A stretch of DNA of 35,778 nucleotides from Pseudomonadota bacterium (GTDB taxonomy: Bacteria > Pseudomonadota > Alphaproteobacteria > Rhizobiales > Xanthobacteraceae): contig JAKAPE010000008.1 in assembly GCA_021811945.1 (NCBI GenBank), forward strand, positions 1-35,778, in the 5' to 3' direction. Shown here one piece after another: positions 17,010 to 26,729 of this stretch. Within the stretch, counting starts at the first letter, position 1; every line of letters begins with the position of its first letter. Below the pieces are notes generated by a model. The model did not search any database. It saw nothing but the letters and a program-made list of their open reading frames with translations, and was not told where the DNA came from. Made by a program: the position numbers and the translations under genes.

Positions 17010-18469
17010 CAACCTCGGCAACCGTGCTGGTCGTTGATGATGAAATCCGCTCGCTGGAATCGCTCAGGCGTGTTTTGGCCGAGGAATTCGAGGTGCTGTG
17101 CGCCCGCGACGCTGCCGAGGCGACCAGATTCCTCGAAGGCGACATCGTTCACGCCATTCTCTGCGACCAGCGCATGCCGGGCGAGACCGGCGTCGAGTTT
17201 CTCAAGCGCGTGCGCGAGAAGTGGCCCGATCCGGTGCGCATGATCATCTCGGGCTATTCCGATTCCGAGGACATCATCGCGGGCATCAACGAAGCAGGCA
17301 TCTATCAATACATCACCAAACCCTGGCATCCGCAGAAGTTGATCGAGATCGTGCGCGAGGCGGTGCAGCTATTCCGGCTGCAAAAGGAGACGGAGGCCGT
17401 TGGCGTCGACATGAAGCTCGCGCCCGAGCGCGTGCGCCAAGTGGTGTCGGAGAAGCGCGGCGCGGCGCGTCGGATTTACGATTTCGACCGCATCGTGCAT
17501 GCGCCGGGCAGTCCGCTTGCCGACGTGATCGAGCTCGGCAGGCGCGCGGCCGAGTACGATATTTCCGTGCTGATTACCGGGGAGTCCGGCACCGGCAAGG
17601 AGTTGCTTGCGCGCGCGATCCACTACGGCTCGGCGCGCCACGGCAAGCCGTTCGTGGTGGAAAACTGCGGCGCCCTCCCCGACGAGCTGCTCGAAAGCGA
17701 GTTGTTTGGCTGCAAGAAAGGCGCTTTCACCGGCGCTTATCTCGACCGCATCGGCCTGTTTGAGGTGGCCCATGGCGGCACCATCTTTCTCGACGAGATC
17801 GGCGAGACCTCGCCGGCGTTTCAGGTGAAGCTGCTGCGCGTCCTTCAGGAGAACGAAATACGGCCGCTCGGCGCGCAGCGCGTGCGCAAGATCGACGTGC
17901 GGGTGGTGGCCGCGACCAATCGCGATCTTGAAGCCGAAGTGAGTGCCGGCCGCTTCCGCCGCGACCTCTATTATCGCCTCGCCGCCTTCCCCATTCACAT
18001 GCCGCCGCTGCGCGAGCGGCCGATGGACATTCCGTTGATCGCAGAACGGCTGCTGGCCGACATCAACCGCTCCTTTCACCGCTCGATCACCGGCATCTCG
18101 GCCCCTGCACTCGCCGAGATGCAGGACTACGACTGGCCGGGCAATGTGCGCGAGCTGCAGAATGAAATTCAGCGCATGGTCGTGCTGGTTGACGGGGATC
18201 GACTGGACCGCGAGCATTTGTCGCCGCGGCTGCGCGGCAACGGGCAACCCGTCACGCTCGCTCCCCAGACGCACGCAAACACCACGCTTAAGGACAAGGT
18301 GGAGGCGCTCGAGCGGGTGTTGATCGCCGAGGCGCTCGGTCGACACGGCGGCAATATCAGCCGGATGGCCGACGAGCTTGGACTGTCCCGCGTCGGTTTG
18401 CGCAGCAAGCTGTGCCGCTACGACATCAGAAAGAACGCTCGCGATGACGAGAGGCCGTCCATCGATTGA
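17006..18469 (+). CDS. hoxA: HoxA, NtrC-type sigma-54 activator of hydrogenase genes
   Basis: The protein has 487 residues from a GTG at 17006, behind AAGGAGG. The receiver domain (residues 1-125) has D54 in CDQRMPG as the likely phosphate acceptor. The AAA+ domain has Walker A GESGTGKE, the sigma-54 contact loop GAFTGA and Walker B GTIFLDEIGE. A Fis-type helix-turn-helix near the C-terminus contains GGNISRMADELGLSRVG. Members of this group (HoxA, HupR) activate the hup promoter, some in the unphosphorylated form. The target in this window would be the promoter at 593-608. Confidence 0.95.
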   Translation: MTTSATVLVVDDEIRSLESLRRVLAEEFEVLCARDAAEATRFLEGDIVHAILCDQRMPGETGVEFLKRVREKWPDPVRMIISGYSDSEDIIAGINEAGIYQYITKPWHPQKLIEIVREAVQLFRLQKETEAVGVDMKLAPERVRQVVSEKRGAARRIYDFDRIVHAPGSPLADVIELGRRAAEYDISVLITGESGTGKELLARAIHYGSARHGKPFVVENCGALPDELLESELFGCKKGAFTGAYLDRIGLFEVAHGGTIFLDEIGETSPAFQVKLLRVLQENEIRPLGAQRVRKIDVRVVAATNRDLEAEVSAGRFRRDLYYRLAAFPIHMPPLRERPMDIPLIAERLLADINRSFHRSITGISAPALAEMQDYDWPGNVRELQNEIQRMVVLVDGDRLDREHLSPRLRGNGQPVTLAPQTHANTTLKDKVEALERVLIAEALGRHGGNISRMADELGLSRVGLRSKLCRYDIRKNARDDERPSID

Positions 18470-19841
18470 ACGCCCCGTAAGCTTGGCCGCCCAGTTCGCC
18501 GGCCGAACGCCTGCCGAATTTGACGGCGAGCACGAGAGCGCGTGGATCGAGGTCATCCACAAGATGGACGAGGTCTATGCGGATGTCCTGCGCTATGAAG
18601 CGGACCTCGAAGAAAAGAATGCGGCACTCGAAGAGGCGCAGGCATTCATTTCGAGCGTCATCGAGTCGGTGTCGGATGTTCTGATTGTCTGCGATCCGGC
18701 CGGGACCATCCAGCAGGTCAATTCGGCCATGGTGCGCCTGCTGGGTCTGCCGGCAGCCGAGATCGTGGGTCGAACGCTGGTCGATATCGTCGAGGCCGAT
18801 TGCGCCAAAGTCGAGGCCATTCTCAAGTCGCGATTTCCCGCCGAGGTGGTCGACTGCGAGCTGCGCTTCAGAACCGCGGATGGCTTGTCGGACTTGTTCG
18901 CGGTCAATTGCTCGGCGCGTTACGATCAGAGCGCGCGGCCGGCCGGCGTGGTGCTGACCGGCCGGCCGGTGGGCGAATTGCGCCGCGCCTACGGAGCGCT
19001 GCACAAGGCGCACAGCGAGCTGCAGCGCGCGCAGCGCCATCTCATCGAGCAGGAGAAGATGGCCAGCCTCGGCCGCCTGGTGGCGGGCGTCGCCCATGAG
19101 CTGAACAATCCGATCAGTTTCGTCTACGGCAACATTCACGCCCTGGAGCGCTACCGCGGGCGGTTGACCGAGTATCTCAATTCGCTGCACGGCGGCACCT
19201 CCGCGGAGAAGGCGGCGGCGCTGCGTGCTTCCTTGAAGATCGACGCCATTCTCGAGGATTTGAGGCCGCTGATCGAAGGCACGCTCGAAGGCGCAATGCG
19301 CGTGTCGGACATCGTCAAAAATCTGCGGCGTCTTTCATTCAGCAAAGCGGGCGAGGCATCGCCTGTCGATGTCGAGCGCGTGCTGCGGACCGCGGTGCGC
19401 TGGGCGGCGCGCGCCAAGACCGTCAAGGTCGCCGTCCGCATCGAGATTGAGACGGGCATCATGATCGCCGGCAACGAGGGACAGCTGCACCAAGTCGTCG
19501 TCAACCTGGTCGACAACGCAATCGACGCCATGCGCGACGTGCCGGAACCGGCTCTCGACGTCACGGCGCGACGGGTCGGCGACGAGGTCGTCATCGCCAT
19601 CGCCGATAACGGCGTCGGCCTGGCGGACGGCGTGATCGACAAGGTTTTTGAGCCGTTCTTCACGACCAAATCGGTAGGCGAGGGAACCGGGCTCGGGCTC
19701 TGGATTAGCTATGGCATCGCTCGGGAGTGTGGCGGCTCCCTTGCGGCGGCGAACCGGCCGGGCGGCGGTGCGGTGTTCACGCTCACACTGCCGGGCGCCG
19801 AGCGCGGCGGCGCCCGGCAGGCGAGCTCACTCGGCGAATAG
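18444..19841 (+). CDS. hoxJ: HoxJ, H2-signalling histidine kinase
   Basis: The protein has 465 residues from the ATG at 18444, overlapping hoxA by 26 bases; the ribosome site is weak. A PAS domain covers about residues 65-175 (IVCDPAGTIQQVN). The phospho-acceptor His218 lies in GVAHELNNPISF. The ATPase domain has NLVDNAIDAM (N box), IADNGVGL (G1) and GEGTGLGL (G2), all intact. There is no membrane segment, so it is a soluble kinase, as known for HoxJ/HupT, which interact with the HupUV/HoxBC sensor. Its pairing with hoxA and with hupV in the same locus supports the H2-sensing role. Confidence 0.92.
   Translation: MTRGRPSIERPVSLAAQFAGRTPAEFDGEHESAWIEVIHKMDEVYADVLRYEADLEEKNAALEEAQAFISSVIESVSDVLIVCDPAGTIQQVNSAMVRLLGLPAAEIVGRTLVDIVEADCAKVEAILKSRFPAEVVDCELRFRTADGLSDLFAVNCSARYDQSARPAGVVLTGRPVGELRRAYGALHKAHSELQRAQRHLIEQEKMASLGRLVAGVAHELNNPISFVYGNIHALERYRGRLTEYLNSLHGGTSAEKAAALRASLKIDAILEDLRPLIEGTLEGAMRVSDIVKNLRRLSFSKAGEASPVDVERVLRTAVRWAARAKTVKVAVRIEIETGIMIAGNEGQLHQVVVNLVDNAIDAMRDVPEPALDVTARRVGDEVVIAIADNGVGLADGVIDKVFEPFFTTKSVGEGTGLGLWISYGIARECGGSLAAANRPGGGAVFTLTLPGAERGGARQASSLGE
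19789..19819 (+). terminator. Strong hairpin at the 3' end of hoxJ
   Basis: TGCCGGGCGCC (19789-19799) and GGCGCCCGGCA (19809-19819) form a perfect 11-bp stem with a 9-base loop, inside the last codons of hoxJ. No T-run follows, so it may stabilise the mRNA end or be a Rho-linked stop rather than an intrinsic terminator. Confidence 0.4.
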
Positions 19842-20139
19842 TCGATGTGCCGCTCGGGGGAGACCTCTAAGTCTAAGGTGGCTTATTTACTTACAAAGCC
19901 AAAGGCTTCCGCGCAATGAGGTCCTCCAACTGCCGGATTTAGGTTGAACTGTTCCGAGATGCTTCTTCTCGGGAAGGTTATGCAATCACGCACTCGGATT
20001 TCCAAAACAAATCGCTCTCGCCGCGGAGCGGCCTGTTTTGCCTTGACCGCCAACCGCTTTGGACGGAGCGGGCAGGAGCGCCTGCGGCCAAAATTCTTTC
20101 CGCCGAGTCGTTGCGGCGTGGACAGCCGCTACTGACGCG
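19842..20139. other. Convergent intergenic region, no gene seen
   Basis: These 298 bases separate hoxJ (+) from the [2Fe-2S] gene (-). The short reading frames have no ribosome site and no family resemblance. A small hairpin, GCAGG-AGCG-CCTGC at 20072-20085, could serve as a terminator. The base composition is less GC-rich near 19870-20035 than in the flanking genes. I see no RNA gene. Confidence 0.5.
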
Positions 20140-20589
<450 letters not shown>

Positions 20590-20669
20590 GCTCATTCTCC
20601 CACGCCGATCATAGACGGTTGCCGAGCGAACGCGAAGCCGCAAAGGCGCGCCGGCGCGAGGCGAGCGAG

Positions 20670-21803
20670 TTATCCCGCTTTTATCCCGCGGTAGGCGTAG
20701 GGCGTATCGTTCTGCGCGGCAGCGAGCGCGGCAACCGCATCGTGCCGCGGCGCGAGATGGCAGACCGGGTCGGTTGCGCGTGCATCGCCGGTGATGGCGA
20801 AAGCCTGGCAGCGGCAGCCGCCGAAATCGATCTCGCGCCGCGCGCAGCTACGGCATGGCTCCTGCATCCAGGCGGTGCCGCGGAAGGCGTTGAAAGCCGG
20901 CGAATTGGCCCAGATATCGGCAAGCGCGCGCTCGCGCACCGACCAGAATTCGAGACCGGGTATGGATTCCGCGGCGTGGCACGGCAACACCTTGCCGGCC
21001 GGCGTCACGTTGAGCGAGCGTCGTCCCCAGCCGCCGACGCAGGGCTTTGGCAGCCGCGCATAGTAATCGGGCACCACGGCATCGATGACGATCTCGCCGC
21101 GATGGCGCCGACGCAGCTCTTCCACCGCCGCGGCGGCGCGCCTGACCTGCCCGGCGCTCGGCATCAAGGCGGTGCGGTTTTTCAGCGCCCAGCCGTAATA
21201 TTGCGCGTGCGCTATCTCGATCCGACTGGCGCCGAGATTGAGCGCCAGCGCCACCATGTCCGCGATGCGGTCGATATTGGCGCGATGAACCACGGCGTTG
21301 ACCGTGAGTGGGATTTTCAGCGATACGACGGCGGCGGCGAGCGTGCGCTTGCGCAGGAAGGCGCCGTCGTAGCCGGCGATGTGGTCGGCGCTCGCGGCGT
21401 CGCTGTCCTGGATCGAAATCTGCACATGATCGAGGCCGGCTTCGGCAAGCAATTGCATCCTTCGCGCCGTGACCCCGACGGCCGACGTAATGAGATTGGT
21501 ATAGAGCCCGGCGGCATGCGCCGCTTGCGTGATTGCGACGAGGTCGCGCCGCGCGCCAGGCTCGCCGCCGGAGAGATGCACATGCAACACGCCGAGCGCC
21601 GCAGCCTCGGCAAAGACCCGGGCCCAGGTCTGCGTATCGAGCTCGCTTTCCCGCGCATCGAGCGCGAGCGGATTGGAGCAATAAGGACAGCCCAGCGGAC
21701 AACGGTGCGTCAGCTCGGCCAGAAGGCCGAGCGGGCTATGGGCCACCGCACCATTCCCCGCCATCAGGCGCCTGTCTCGTCGTGACCGGGCTCGTTCCGG
21801 CAT
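20670..21803 (-). CDS. pqqE: PqqE, radical SAM enzyme of PQQ synthesis
   Basis: PqqE joins the Glu and Tyr side chains of PqqA in the first step of pyrroloquinoline quinone synthesis. The protein has 377 residues if it starts at 21803; an in-frame ATG at 21764 gives 364 and is also reasonable. The radical SAM cluster is CPLGCPYC (C35, C39, C42 by the longer start). LSGGEPGAR is the SAM-binding stretch. The C-terminal SPASM region has CHAAES, CRSC, CRCQ and a final C for auxiliary clusters. All motifs look intact. It is the last pqq gene of the operon. Confidence 0.95.
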   Translation of the reverse strand: MPERARSRRDRRLMAGNGAVAHSPLGLLAELTHRCPLGCPYCSNPLALDARESELDTQTWARVFAEAAALGVLHVHLSGGEPGARRDLVAITQAAHAAGLYTNLITSAVGVTARRMQLLAEAGLDHVQISIQDSDAASADHIAGYDGAFLRKRTLAAAVVSLKIPLTVNAVVHRANIDRIADMVALALNLGASRIEIAHAQYYGWALKNRTALMPSAGQVRRAAAAVEELRRRHRGEIVIDAVVPDYYARLPKPCVGGWGRRSLNVTPAGKVLPCHAAESIPGLEFWSVRERALADIWANSPAFNAFRGTAWMQEPCRSCARREIDFGGCRCQAFAITGDARATDPVCHLAPRHDAVAALAAAQNDTPYAYRGIKAG

Positions 21804-21871
21804 CCACGCCTTAATTCATAACCACCCGCGAAATACGAGTCGCGGGCACCCGCCACAACACGGTGCCACGG

Positions 21872-22162
21872 TCACAGTTCCAACAGTCTCTTGTCGGCCA
21901 GGCCGCGCAGCAGCGCCGTCGCGTCGGCGACGATGCGGTCGCGCGGCGCGGAAAATGCGCCGGCCAGATCGTCGACGATAGCGGCAAAGGTCGTCTCGCC
22001 CGTACAGCGTTTGATGATTTCCGCGGCGATGGCGTCGGCCTTGAAGACCCGCTCGGGGGCGAGCACCACCCATCCGCCTTGTGCCTCGTTGCGCATGAGG
22101 CGCACGCCGCGCGGCAAGCGCGGGCGCGCATCGTCAGCAATCACGGACTTGGTCTCGTTCAC
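21872..22162 (-). CDS. pqqD: PqqD, PqqA-binding chaperone
   Basis: The protein has 96 residues from a GTG at 22162-22160, with AGGAG ten bases upstream at the pqqC stop. The frame opens further upstream inside pqqC but has no family resemblance there. PRLPRGVRLMRNEAQGGWVV, then AIAAEIIKRCTGETTF, is the PqqD pattern. PqqD binds the PqqA peptide and presents it to PqqE. It lies 7 bases after the pqqC stop. Confidence 0.93.
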   Translation of the reverse strand: MNETKSVIADDARPRLPRGVRLMRNEAQGGWVVLAPERVFKADAIAAEIIKRCTGETTFAAIVDDLAGAFSAPRDRIVADATALLRGLADKRLLEL

Positions 22163-22169
22163 GAGCGGG

Positions 22170-22898
22170 CTACTCCTGCGGCACGAAGCTGCCGGGCGGC
22201 ACGTGCTTGGGCGCCACGTAAGCGTGATAGAGCGCGTCCAGCATCGCCCACAGCACGTCGCATTTGAAGGCGAGGGCGGCGAGCACACGGCTTTGTGTTT
22301 CCGCCGTGCGCGCGTGGCGCTTGACGTAGTCGAGCGCAAAGCGGGCATCGCGTTCGGCCTGCGGCGGCCGCTGGGCGAAATAGGCGAGCGTATCCGCCGT
22401 AACGAAATCGTAGTTCTTGAGCATGCCCTTTATGCGCTCGCTGATGATAGCCGGCGAGAACAGTTCCGTCAGCGACGAAGCGATGCCCTCCAGCAGGGTC
22501 TTTTCGCGCACGAAATGCACATAGGCATCGACCGCAAAGCGCGTCGCCGGCAGCAGCCCCTGCAGCGACATGACATAGTCGCGGTCGAGGCCGAGACCGT
22601 CGGTGAGCTTGAGCCAGCGCGCGATGCCGCCTTCGCCCTCGCGCGCGCCATCGTGATCGAGCAGGCGGCTGCGCCATTGGCGGCGCGTGTCTGAATCATC
22701 GCAGCGGGCAATCAGGCTCGCGTCCTTCACCGGGATCATCGCCTGATAATAGTAGCGGTTGAGCGCCCAGGCTTGCACTTGGCCCTTGCTGCACGCGCCG
22801 CCATGCAGGAGCTTGTGAAACGGATGCAGCCGGTGATAACGCCGCGCGCCGATGTCGCGCAGCCGAGCTTCGAGCTCATCCGGGGAGAGGACGTCCAT
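22170..22898 (-). CDS. pqqC: PqqC, PQQ synthase (final oxidation step)
   Basis: PqqC is a cofactor-free oxidase that closes the ring and performs the last eight-electron oxidation to PQQ. It has 242 residues, within the usual range. RYHRLHPFHKLLHGGA and AWALNRYYYQAMIPVKDA are the conserved N-terminal blocks, and DALYHAYV lies near the end. It sits between pqqB (38 bases upstream) and pqqD. Confidence 0.96.
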   Translation of the reverse strand: MDVLSPDELEARLRDIGARRYHRLHPFHKLLHGGACSKGQVQAWALNRYYYQAMIPVKDASLIARCDDSDTRRQWRSRLLDHDGAREGEGGIARWLKLTDGLGLDRDYVMSLQGLLPATRFAVDAYVHFVREKTLLEGIASSLTELFSPAIISERIKGMLKNYDFVTADTLAYFAQRPPQAERDARFALDYVKRHARTAETQSRVLAALAFKCDVLWAMLDALYHAYVAPKHVPPGSFVPQE

Positions 22899-22936
22899 CT
22901 TTCACCCGCCCCGACCGGAATCGTGTCGGCGAGATC

Positions 22937-23842
22937 TCACAGCGCGATCTCCATTCCGTCCTCGGCGATCTCGAATCCGGCTTCCTCTACCTTGCGTCGC
23001 TCCGGCGAGCCTTCAACCAGAATCGGATTGGTGTTGTTGATGTGTATCAGGATGCGACGGCCGGGAAGGCCAGCGAGAGCGGCCAGCGTTCCGCTCTCGC
23101 CGTCGAGCGGCATGTGGCCCATGCGCCGGCCGGTCTTCAGGCCGGTTCCGGCCGTGATCATTTCGTCATCGCGGAACAGCGTGCCGTCGAAGAAGAGGAC
23201 GTCGGCGCGGGCCAAGCGCTTGCGCAAGGCCGCCGTGACGGCGGCTGCGCCGGGCACGTAGACGAGCCGCGCGTCTGCGCAGGCCAGTTCGACACCGACA
23301 TTGGCCTCGGTTTCGGCGTCGAGCGCAGGATTGCCGCCCTCGAGATAGAGCGCAACCTTTCCTGGAACCGCAAACAGCTCCGCGCTGACGCCGCCGGGCA
23401 GAGCAAACGGCTCGCCGCAGCCAACGACCTTGCGCGCCACGACATCGGCGGCGAGCACGCTGAAAATCGGATTGGCCGCAAGCGCGGCGTGCGTCTGCGC
23501 GGTCGCCAGCACGGCAAATTCCTGGCCCTCGCGCAATGTCAGCAGCCCGGCTGTCTGATCGACTTCAGCGCCGGTGAGAATGACGGCTGCGATCGGGCTG
23601 CCGCGCGGGCTGCCGCGCGGCCACAAAGCCGGCGTGGCCTGCACCTGTGCGCGCAGGTCAGGCGACGCGTTGAGCAAGACCCACTCCTCGCCGTCGGCAG
23701 AGACGGCGAGGCTCGTCTGCGTGCGCGCCTTCACGCGTTCGTCTCCAGCCCACGCGAGCCGGCAGACCGGGCATCGACAATTCCACTGTGGGAAGCCACC
23801 ACCTGCCGCGGCGCCGAGTACGATAGCGGTCAGCCTGGGCAT
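22937..23842 (-). CDS. pqqB: PqqB, metallo-beta-lactamase-fold protein of PQQ synthesis
   Basis: The protein has 301 residues. LGAAAGGGFPQWNCRCPVC at the N-terminus is the PqqB signature, with its zinc cysteines. LTGAEVDQTAGLLTLREGQ and MGHMPLDGESGTLAAL follow, and IHINNTNPIL is near the end. PqqB is reported to hydroxylate the tyrosine of the crosslinked PqqA fragment. It is 34 bases downstream of pqqA; the gap contains the short palindrome GCTCGCGAGC, which might lower read-through from pqqA. Confidence 0.95.
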   Translation of the reverse strand: MPRLTAIVLGAAAGGGFPQWNCRCPVCRLAWAGDERVKARTQTSLAVSADGEEWVLLNASPDLRAQVQATPALWPRGSPRGSPIAAVILTGAEVDQTAGLLTLREGQEFAVLATAQTHAALAANPIFSVLAADVVARKVVGCGEPFALPGGVSAELFAVPGKVALYLEGGNPALDAETEANVGVELACADARLVYVPGAAAVTAALRKRLARADVLFFDGTLFRDDEMITAGTGLKTGRRMGHMPLDGESGTLAALAGLPGRRILIHINNTNPILVEGSPERRKVEEAGFEIAEDGMEIAL

Positions 23843-23876
23843 TTATGGGGTTTGACGACAGCTCGCGAGCCGCAGA

Positions 23877-23954
23877 TCAGAACTCGGCCGGCAAATACCC
23901 GTTGATCTCAAGGCCGACGCAGATTTCAACAAGGATCGGGGTTGTCCAGGTCAT
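23877..23954 (-). CDS. pqqA: PqqA, peptide precursor of PQQ
   Basis: This 25-codon gene starts at the ATG complementary to 23952-23954 and ends at TGA. The peptide begins MTWTTPILVEICVG and ends INGYLPAEF. Glu16 and Tyr20 lie in E-I-N-G-Y, the ExxxY motif whose side chains become the PQQ backbone. AAGGAAAGG precedes the start by about 8 bases. It is the first gene of the pqqABCDE run. Confidence 0.95.
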   Translation of the reverse strand: MTWTTPILVEICVGLEINGYLPAEF

Positions 23955-24062
23955 GGTGGTTGCCTTTCCTTCGTTTCCTTTTTCATACAGCCACAACTCG
24001 TCTCATCCGGTCTCGCCGTCTTCCCCCGCATGACCGGACAACATCAAGAGTAAAGCCAGTCG

Positions 24063-24080
24063 CCCCCTTCGACAAGGGGG
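24063..24080 (-). terminator. Hairpin downstream of the YiiX-like gene
   Basis: CCCCCTT (24063-24069) and AAGGGGG (24074-24080) form a perfect 7-bp stem with a 4-base loop, 6 bases past the stop of the gene at 24087-24950 on the same strand. No clear T-tract follows. It also separates that gene from pqqA. Confidence 0.5.
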
Positions 24081-24086
24081 TGCCGT

Positions 24087-24950
24087 TCATGCGGATACCG
24101 CGTCTGCCTCGTCGCCCGCCGCCAAGGCCGCCGCCGTGGGCGCAGCTTGGGCTTGCTCAGGCGACTGCGGCACTACGATGGGCGCGCAAGCTGGCGGCGG
24201 GCGCCAGGGCAGATCCGCCCAGTGCAGCGTCTTGTAGTCGAAGCCGCTCGCGATTGTTGGCTTGACGACGTCGAAGTAGGGCGAGATGTCGAAATCGCGC
24301 GGGCAGTAGAGCGAGGAATGGCGAATTTCCAGGATCTGCTCACGCGCCTGGCGGCTGTTGATGAGCTTGATCTTCAGCAGGATCGGATAGTGCACGGCCG
24401 CGAACGCGTCCGCGATCAGCGCCGAGCAGATAAGCCGTGTCGGATCGCCGGAGCCGAGCGCGATCATGCGCCGGCGCCAGCGCTGCGGCACCGGAAGCGG
24501 CAGGAAATAGCGCATGAGGTCGATGATATTCTTGAGGTCGTAGGCGAAGCCGAGACGATCGATAGCGTAGGCGCAGACGGCACCGCGGTCGGCTTCGGTC
24601 AGCCCGACCGGCCGGCAGATGCGCGTGTGGAAGCGGGTGTATTTCGACAGCGGTGCGGAAACCACGCCTTCGCCGGCGTTGGCTTCCACAAGCACGTGCG
24701 GTTCGCCTTCGGCGGCGGCGCGATCCGTCATCGGCCCGACGTAGAGCGCCGCGTGCGACCATGTCGACTGCGTGAGATATTTGATGACGCCGGATACGCG
24801 AGCGTTGCCCTCCACCAAGAGCACGTCGCCGGGCAAAAGCGAGCGGCGCAACGCCTCTGGGTCGCTCGGCGTGAACGGCTCGTAGCCGGCCACCGGCTCA
24901 TCCAGATAACGGACGATCCCCCGCCCGACGCCATCGAGCATCCAGCTCAT
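24087..24950 (-). CDS. YiiX/YebB-like permuted papain-fold cysteine hydrolase
   Basis: The protein has 287 residues from the ATG complementary to 24948-24950, behind AAGGAGG. SLLPGDVLLVEG, then STWSHAALYVG (His66), an acidic VLVEAN (Glu89) and LICSALIADAF (Cys175) give the His-then-Cys order of permuted NlpC/P60 enzymes such as E. coli YiiX and YaeF. These act on amide bonds in cell-wall or lipid-linked substrates; the substrate here is unknown. No signal peptide is seen. The last 30 residues are Ala/Pro-rich. The start is 187 bases from the divergent amine oxidase start. Confidence 0.8.
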   Translation of the reverse strand: MSWMLDGVGRGIVRYLDEPVAGYEPFTPSDPEALRRSLLPGDVLLVEGNARVSGVIKYLTQSTWSHAALYVGPMTDRAAAEGEPHVLVEANAGEGVVSAPLSKYTRFHTRICRPVGLTEADRGAVCAYAIDRLGFAYDLKNIIDLMRYFLPLPVPQRWRRRMIALGSGDPTRLICSALIADAFAAVHYPILLKIKLINSRQAREQILEIRHSSLYCPRDFDISPYFDVVKPTIASGFDYKTLHWADLPWRPPPACAPIVVPQSPEQAQAAPTAAALAAGDEADAVSA

Positions 24951-25137
24951 GCGGCCTCCTTGGAGAGTTGCGCGGTTCCTCCGTGTCTCTTCCTCATCCA
25001 GCTTCGCGTTCATTTTAGTCGAAGGCTGTTGCAATTTGGTTGACGTGTGCGGCGTGCTGTTGCCGATCACAACCATTGCGTTTGCGCGCGCCGCGCCGTT
25101 CGGGCAATCTGGCGCAACCCGCAAGCATCTGGAAACC

Positions 25138-26574
25138 ATGCCGCGACTGAGCCGCCGCGCCTTCCTTGCCGCTTCCGCTGCTTTCGCGGCAGGTCCGGCA
25201 ACCGGCGCGCGTGCGTCGGCGTCCGGTGGCGTCGATGTCGTGATCGTCGGCGCCGGCGCGGCGGGGATCGCTGCCGCCCGTCGGATCGCCACCGCGGGGC
25301 GAACATTCGCGCTCCTCGAAGCCGCCGACCACGTCGGCGGCCGCTGCATCACCGACACGCGCACCTTCACCGTGCCTTATGACCGTGGCGCGCACCGGAT
25401 CCACAGGCCCGGCACGTATCCGATCGCCGGGCTCGCGCGACCGCAACGAATCGAAGTCTATCCGGCGCCGCCAAGCCAGAAGGTGCGCGTCGGCCGGCGC
25501 TATGCGCGCCAAGGCGAGCTCGAGGATTTTCTGACCTTGCAGGTGAGCGCTAGTCGCGCCATCGCCGATGCCGCGCGCACGGCCGACGTGGTCTGCGAGC
25601 AGGTGCTGCCGGACAATCTCGATAACTGGCGGCCGACGGTCGAATTCATTCTCGGCCCCTTCGGCTGCGCCAAGGATCTGACGCAGGTGTCGGCGGTCGA
25701 TTTCGCCAATTCCGCCAAGCGCGACACTGACACCTTTTGCCGCCAGGGATTTGGCACCCTCCTTGCCGCGCTTGCCGAGGGCATCGCGGTACACCTGTCG
25801 ACGCCCGTCATCACTGTCGACACGCGTCGCGGCGTCGCGGTGGAAACACCGAAAGGCACGATCGCCGCCCGCACCGCCATCGTCACCGTGTCGACCAACA
25901 TGGTCGCGGCGGACAGCATCAAATTCATCCCCGACTTGAGCGCGCGACAGCGCGATGCCTTCGGCAAGCTGGCGCTTGGCAGCTACGACCATGTCGCGTT
26001 CGAGTTCGGCGGCAACGCGCTCGGCCTCGACAGCGACGATCTGGTCTTCGAGAAAGCGACCAGTACGCATACCGCCGCAATCCTCGCCAACGTTTCTGGC
26101 ACGTCGCTCTCCCTGATCGAAGTCGCCGGCCAATTCGGCCGCGATCTTTCCGCACAGGGCGAGGCGGCGATGGTCGATTTCGCCGCAAACTGGCTGGCCG
26201 GCCTCTACGGCGCAGACGTGAAGAAAGCGATCAAGCGTTCCCATGCCACGCGCTGGAACCACGACAGATGGACGCTCGGCGCATTCTCGGCCGCGGCACC
26301 CGGCGGGCAGGGCGCGCGACGCATCCTGATGGAGCCGGTTCGCGATGCCGTCTGGTTCGCCGGGGAAGCCGTGCATGAAACCCTTTGGGGCACGGTGGGC
26401 GGCGCCTGGGTTTCGGGCGAACGCGCGGCCGAAGCAGTCCTGCGCCGGCTCAGCGGAGAGAAGGAATTGGGGTCCGCGCGAATCGAGAAAAAAGCCAAGC
26501 GCAGATCAAGACACCACCGCGCCCCGCGTCGTGGGCGGCCACCATTCGGCGCCGCGAAGCGGTTTCAGCCTTGA
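25138..26574 (+). CDS. Tat-exported FAD-dependent amine oxidase-family protein
   Basis: The protein has 478 residues from the ATG at 25138. The twin-arginine signal SRRAFLAAS (Arg6, Arg7) with an Ala-rich stretch predicts export of a folded flavoprotein. VVIVGAGAAGIAAARRI is the FAD dinucleotide fold, and VGGRC shortly after is typical of flavin amine oxidases. VWFAGEAVHETLWGTVGGA near residue 415 is the C-terminal FAD contact. The last 40 residues are very basic and lack family character. The frame reopens for 54 codons after the TGA, so the 3' end may be altered. The substrate is unknown; a polyamine or amino-acid oxidase role is only family-based. Confidence 0.82.
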   Translation: MPRLSRRAFLAASAAFAAGPATGARASASGGVDVVIVGAGAAGIAAARRIATAGRTFALLEAADHVGGRCITDTRTFTVPYDRGAHRIHRPGTYPIAGLARPQRIEVYPAPPSQKVRVGRRYARQGELEDFLTLQVSASRAIADAARTADVVCEQVLPDNLDNWRPTVEFILGPFGCAKDLTQVSAVDFANSAKRDTDTFCRQGFGTLLAALAEGIAVHLSTPVITVDTRRGVAVETPKGTIAARTAIVTVSTNMVAADSIKFIPDLSARQRDAFGKLALGSYDHVAFEFGGNALGLDSDDLVFEKATSTHTAAILANVSGTSLSLIEVAGQFGRDLSAQGEAAMVDFAANWLAGLYGADVKKAIKRSHATRWNHDRWTLGAFSAAAPGGQGARRILMEPVRDAVWFAGEAVHETLWGTVGGAWVSGERAAEAVLRRLSGEKELGSARIEKKAKRRSRHHRAPRRGRPPFGAAKRFQP

Positions 26575-26729
26575 CGGCTGGATTTGTTCGGAAAAATCGC
26601 GGCGGTCGCGATCGACGGCTCGCTCCATCGTGCTCAGCCGCGGGGCCAGGCCAACGATCTGCCAGAAACCGCCGACGTGTTCCTTCTCACTGACTATTGG
26701 CGGCGCGGTGCGGTCGCCGTGCACGAGAC
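26575..26729. other. Intergenic stretch with two opposed open frames
   Basis: On the + strand the amine oxidase frame continues after its TGA as RLDLFGKIAAVAIDG to ADVFLLTDYW and HETYDD, ending at 26741. On the - strand another frame runs from about 26751 to 26506 with EHVGGFWQIVGLAPRLSTME and ends GAVVS. Both have GC-rich third positions. Neither has a ribosome site or a family I recognise. This could be a gene remnant or a frameshifted 3' end. Confidence 0.3.

Noticed and set aside
19944-20135. 63-codon frame between hoxJ and the [2Fe-2S] gene
   Set aside because: No ribosome site, no family resemblance, unusual composition for coding DNA here.
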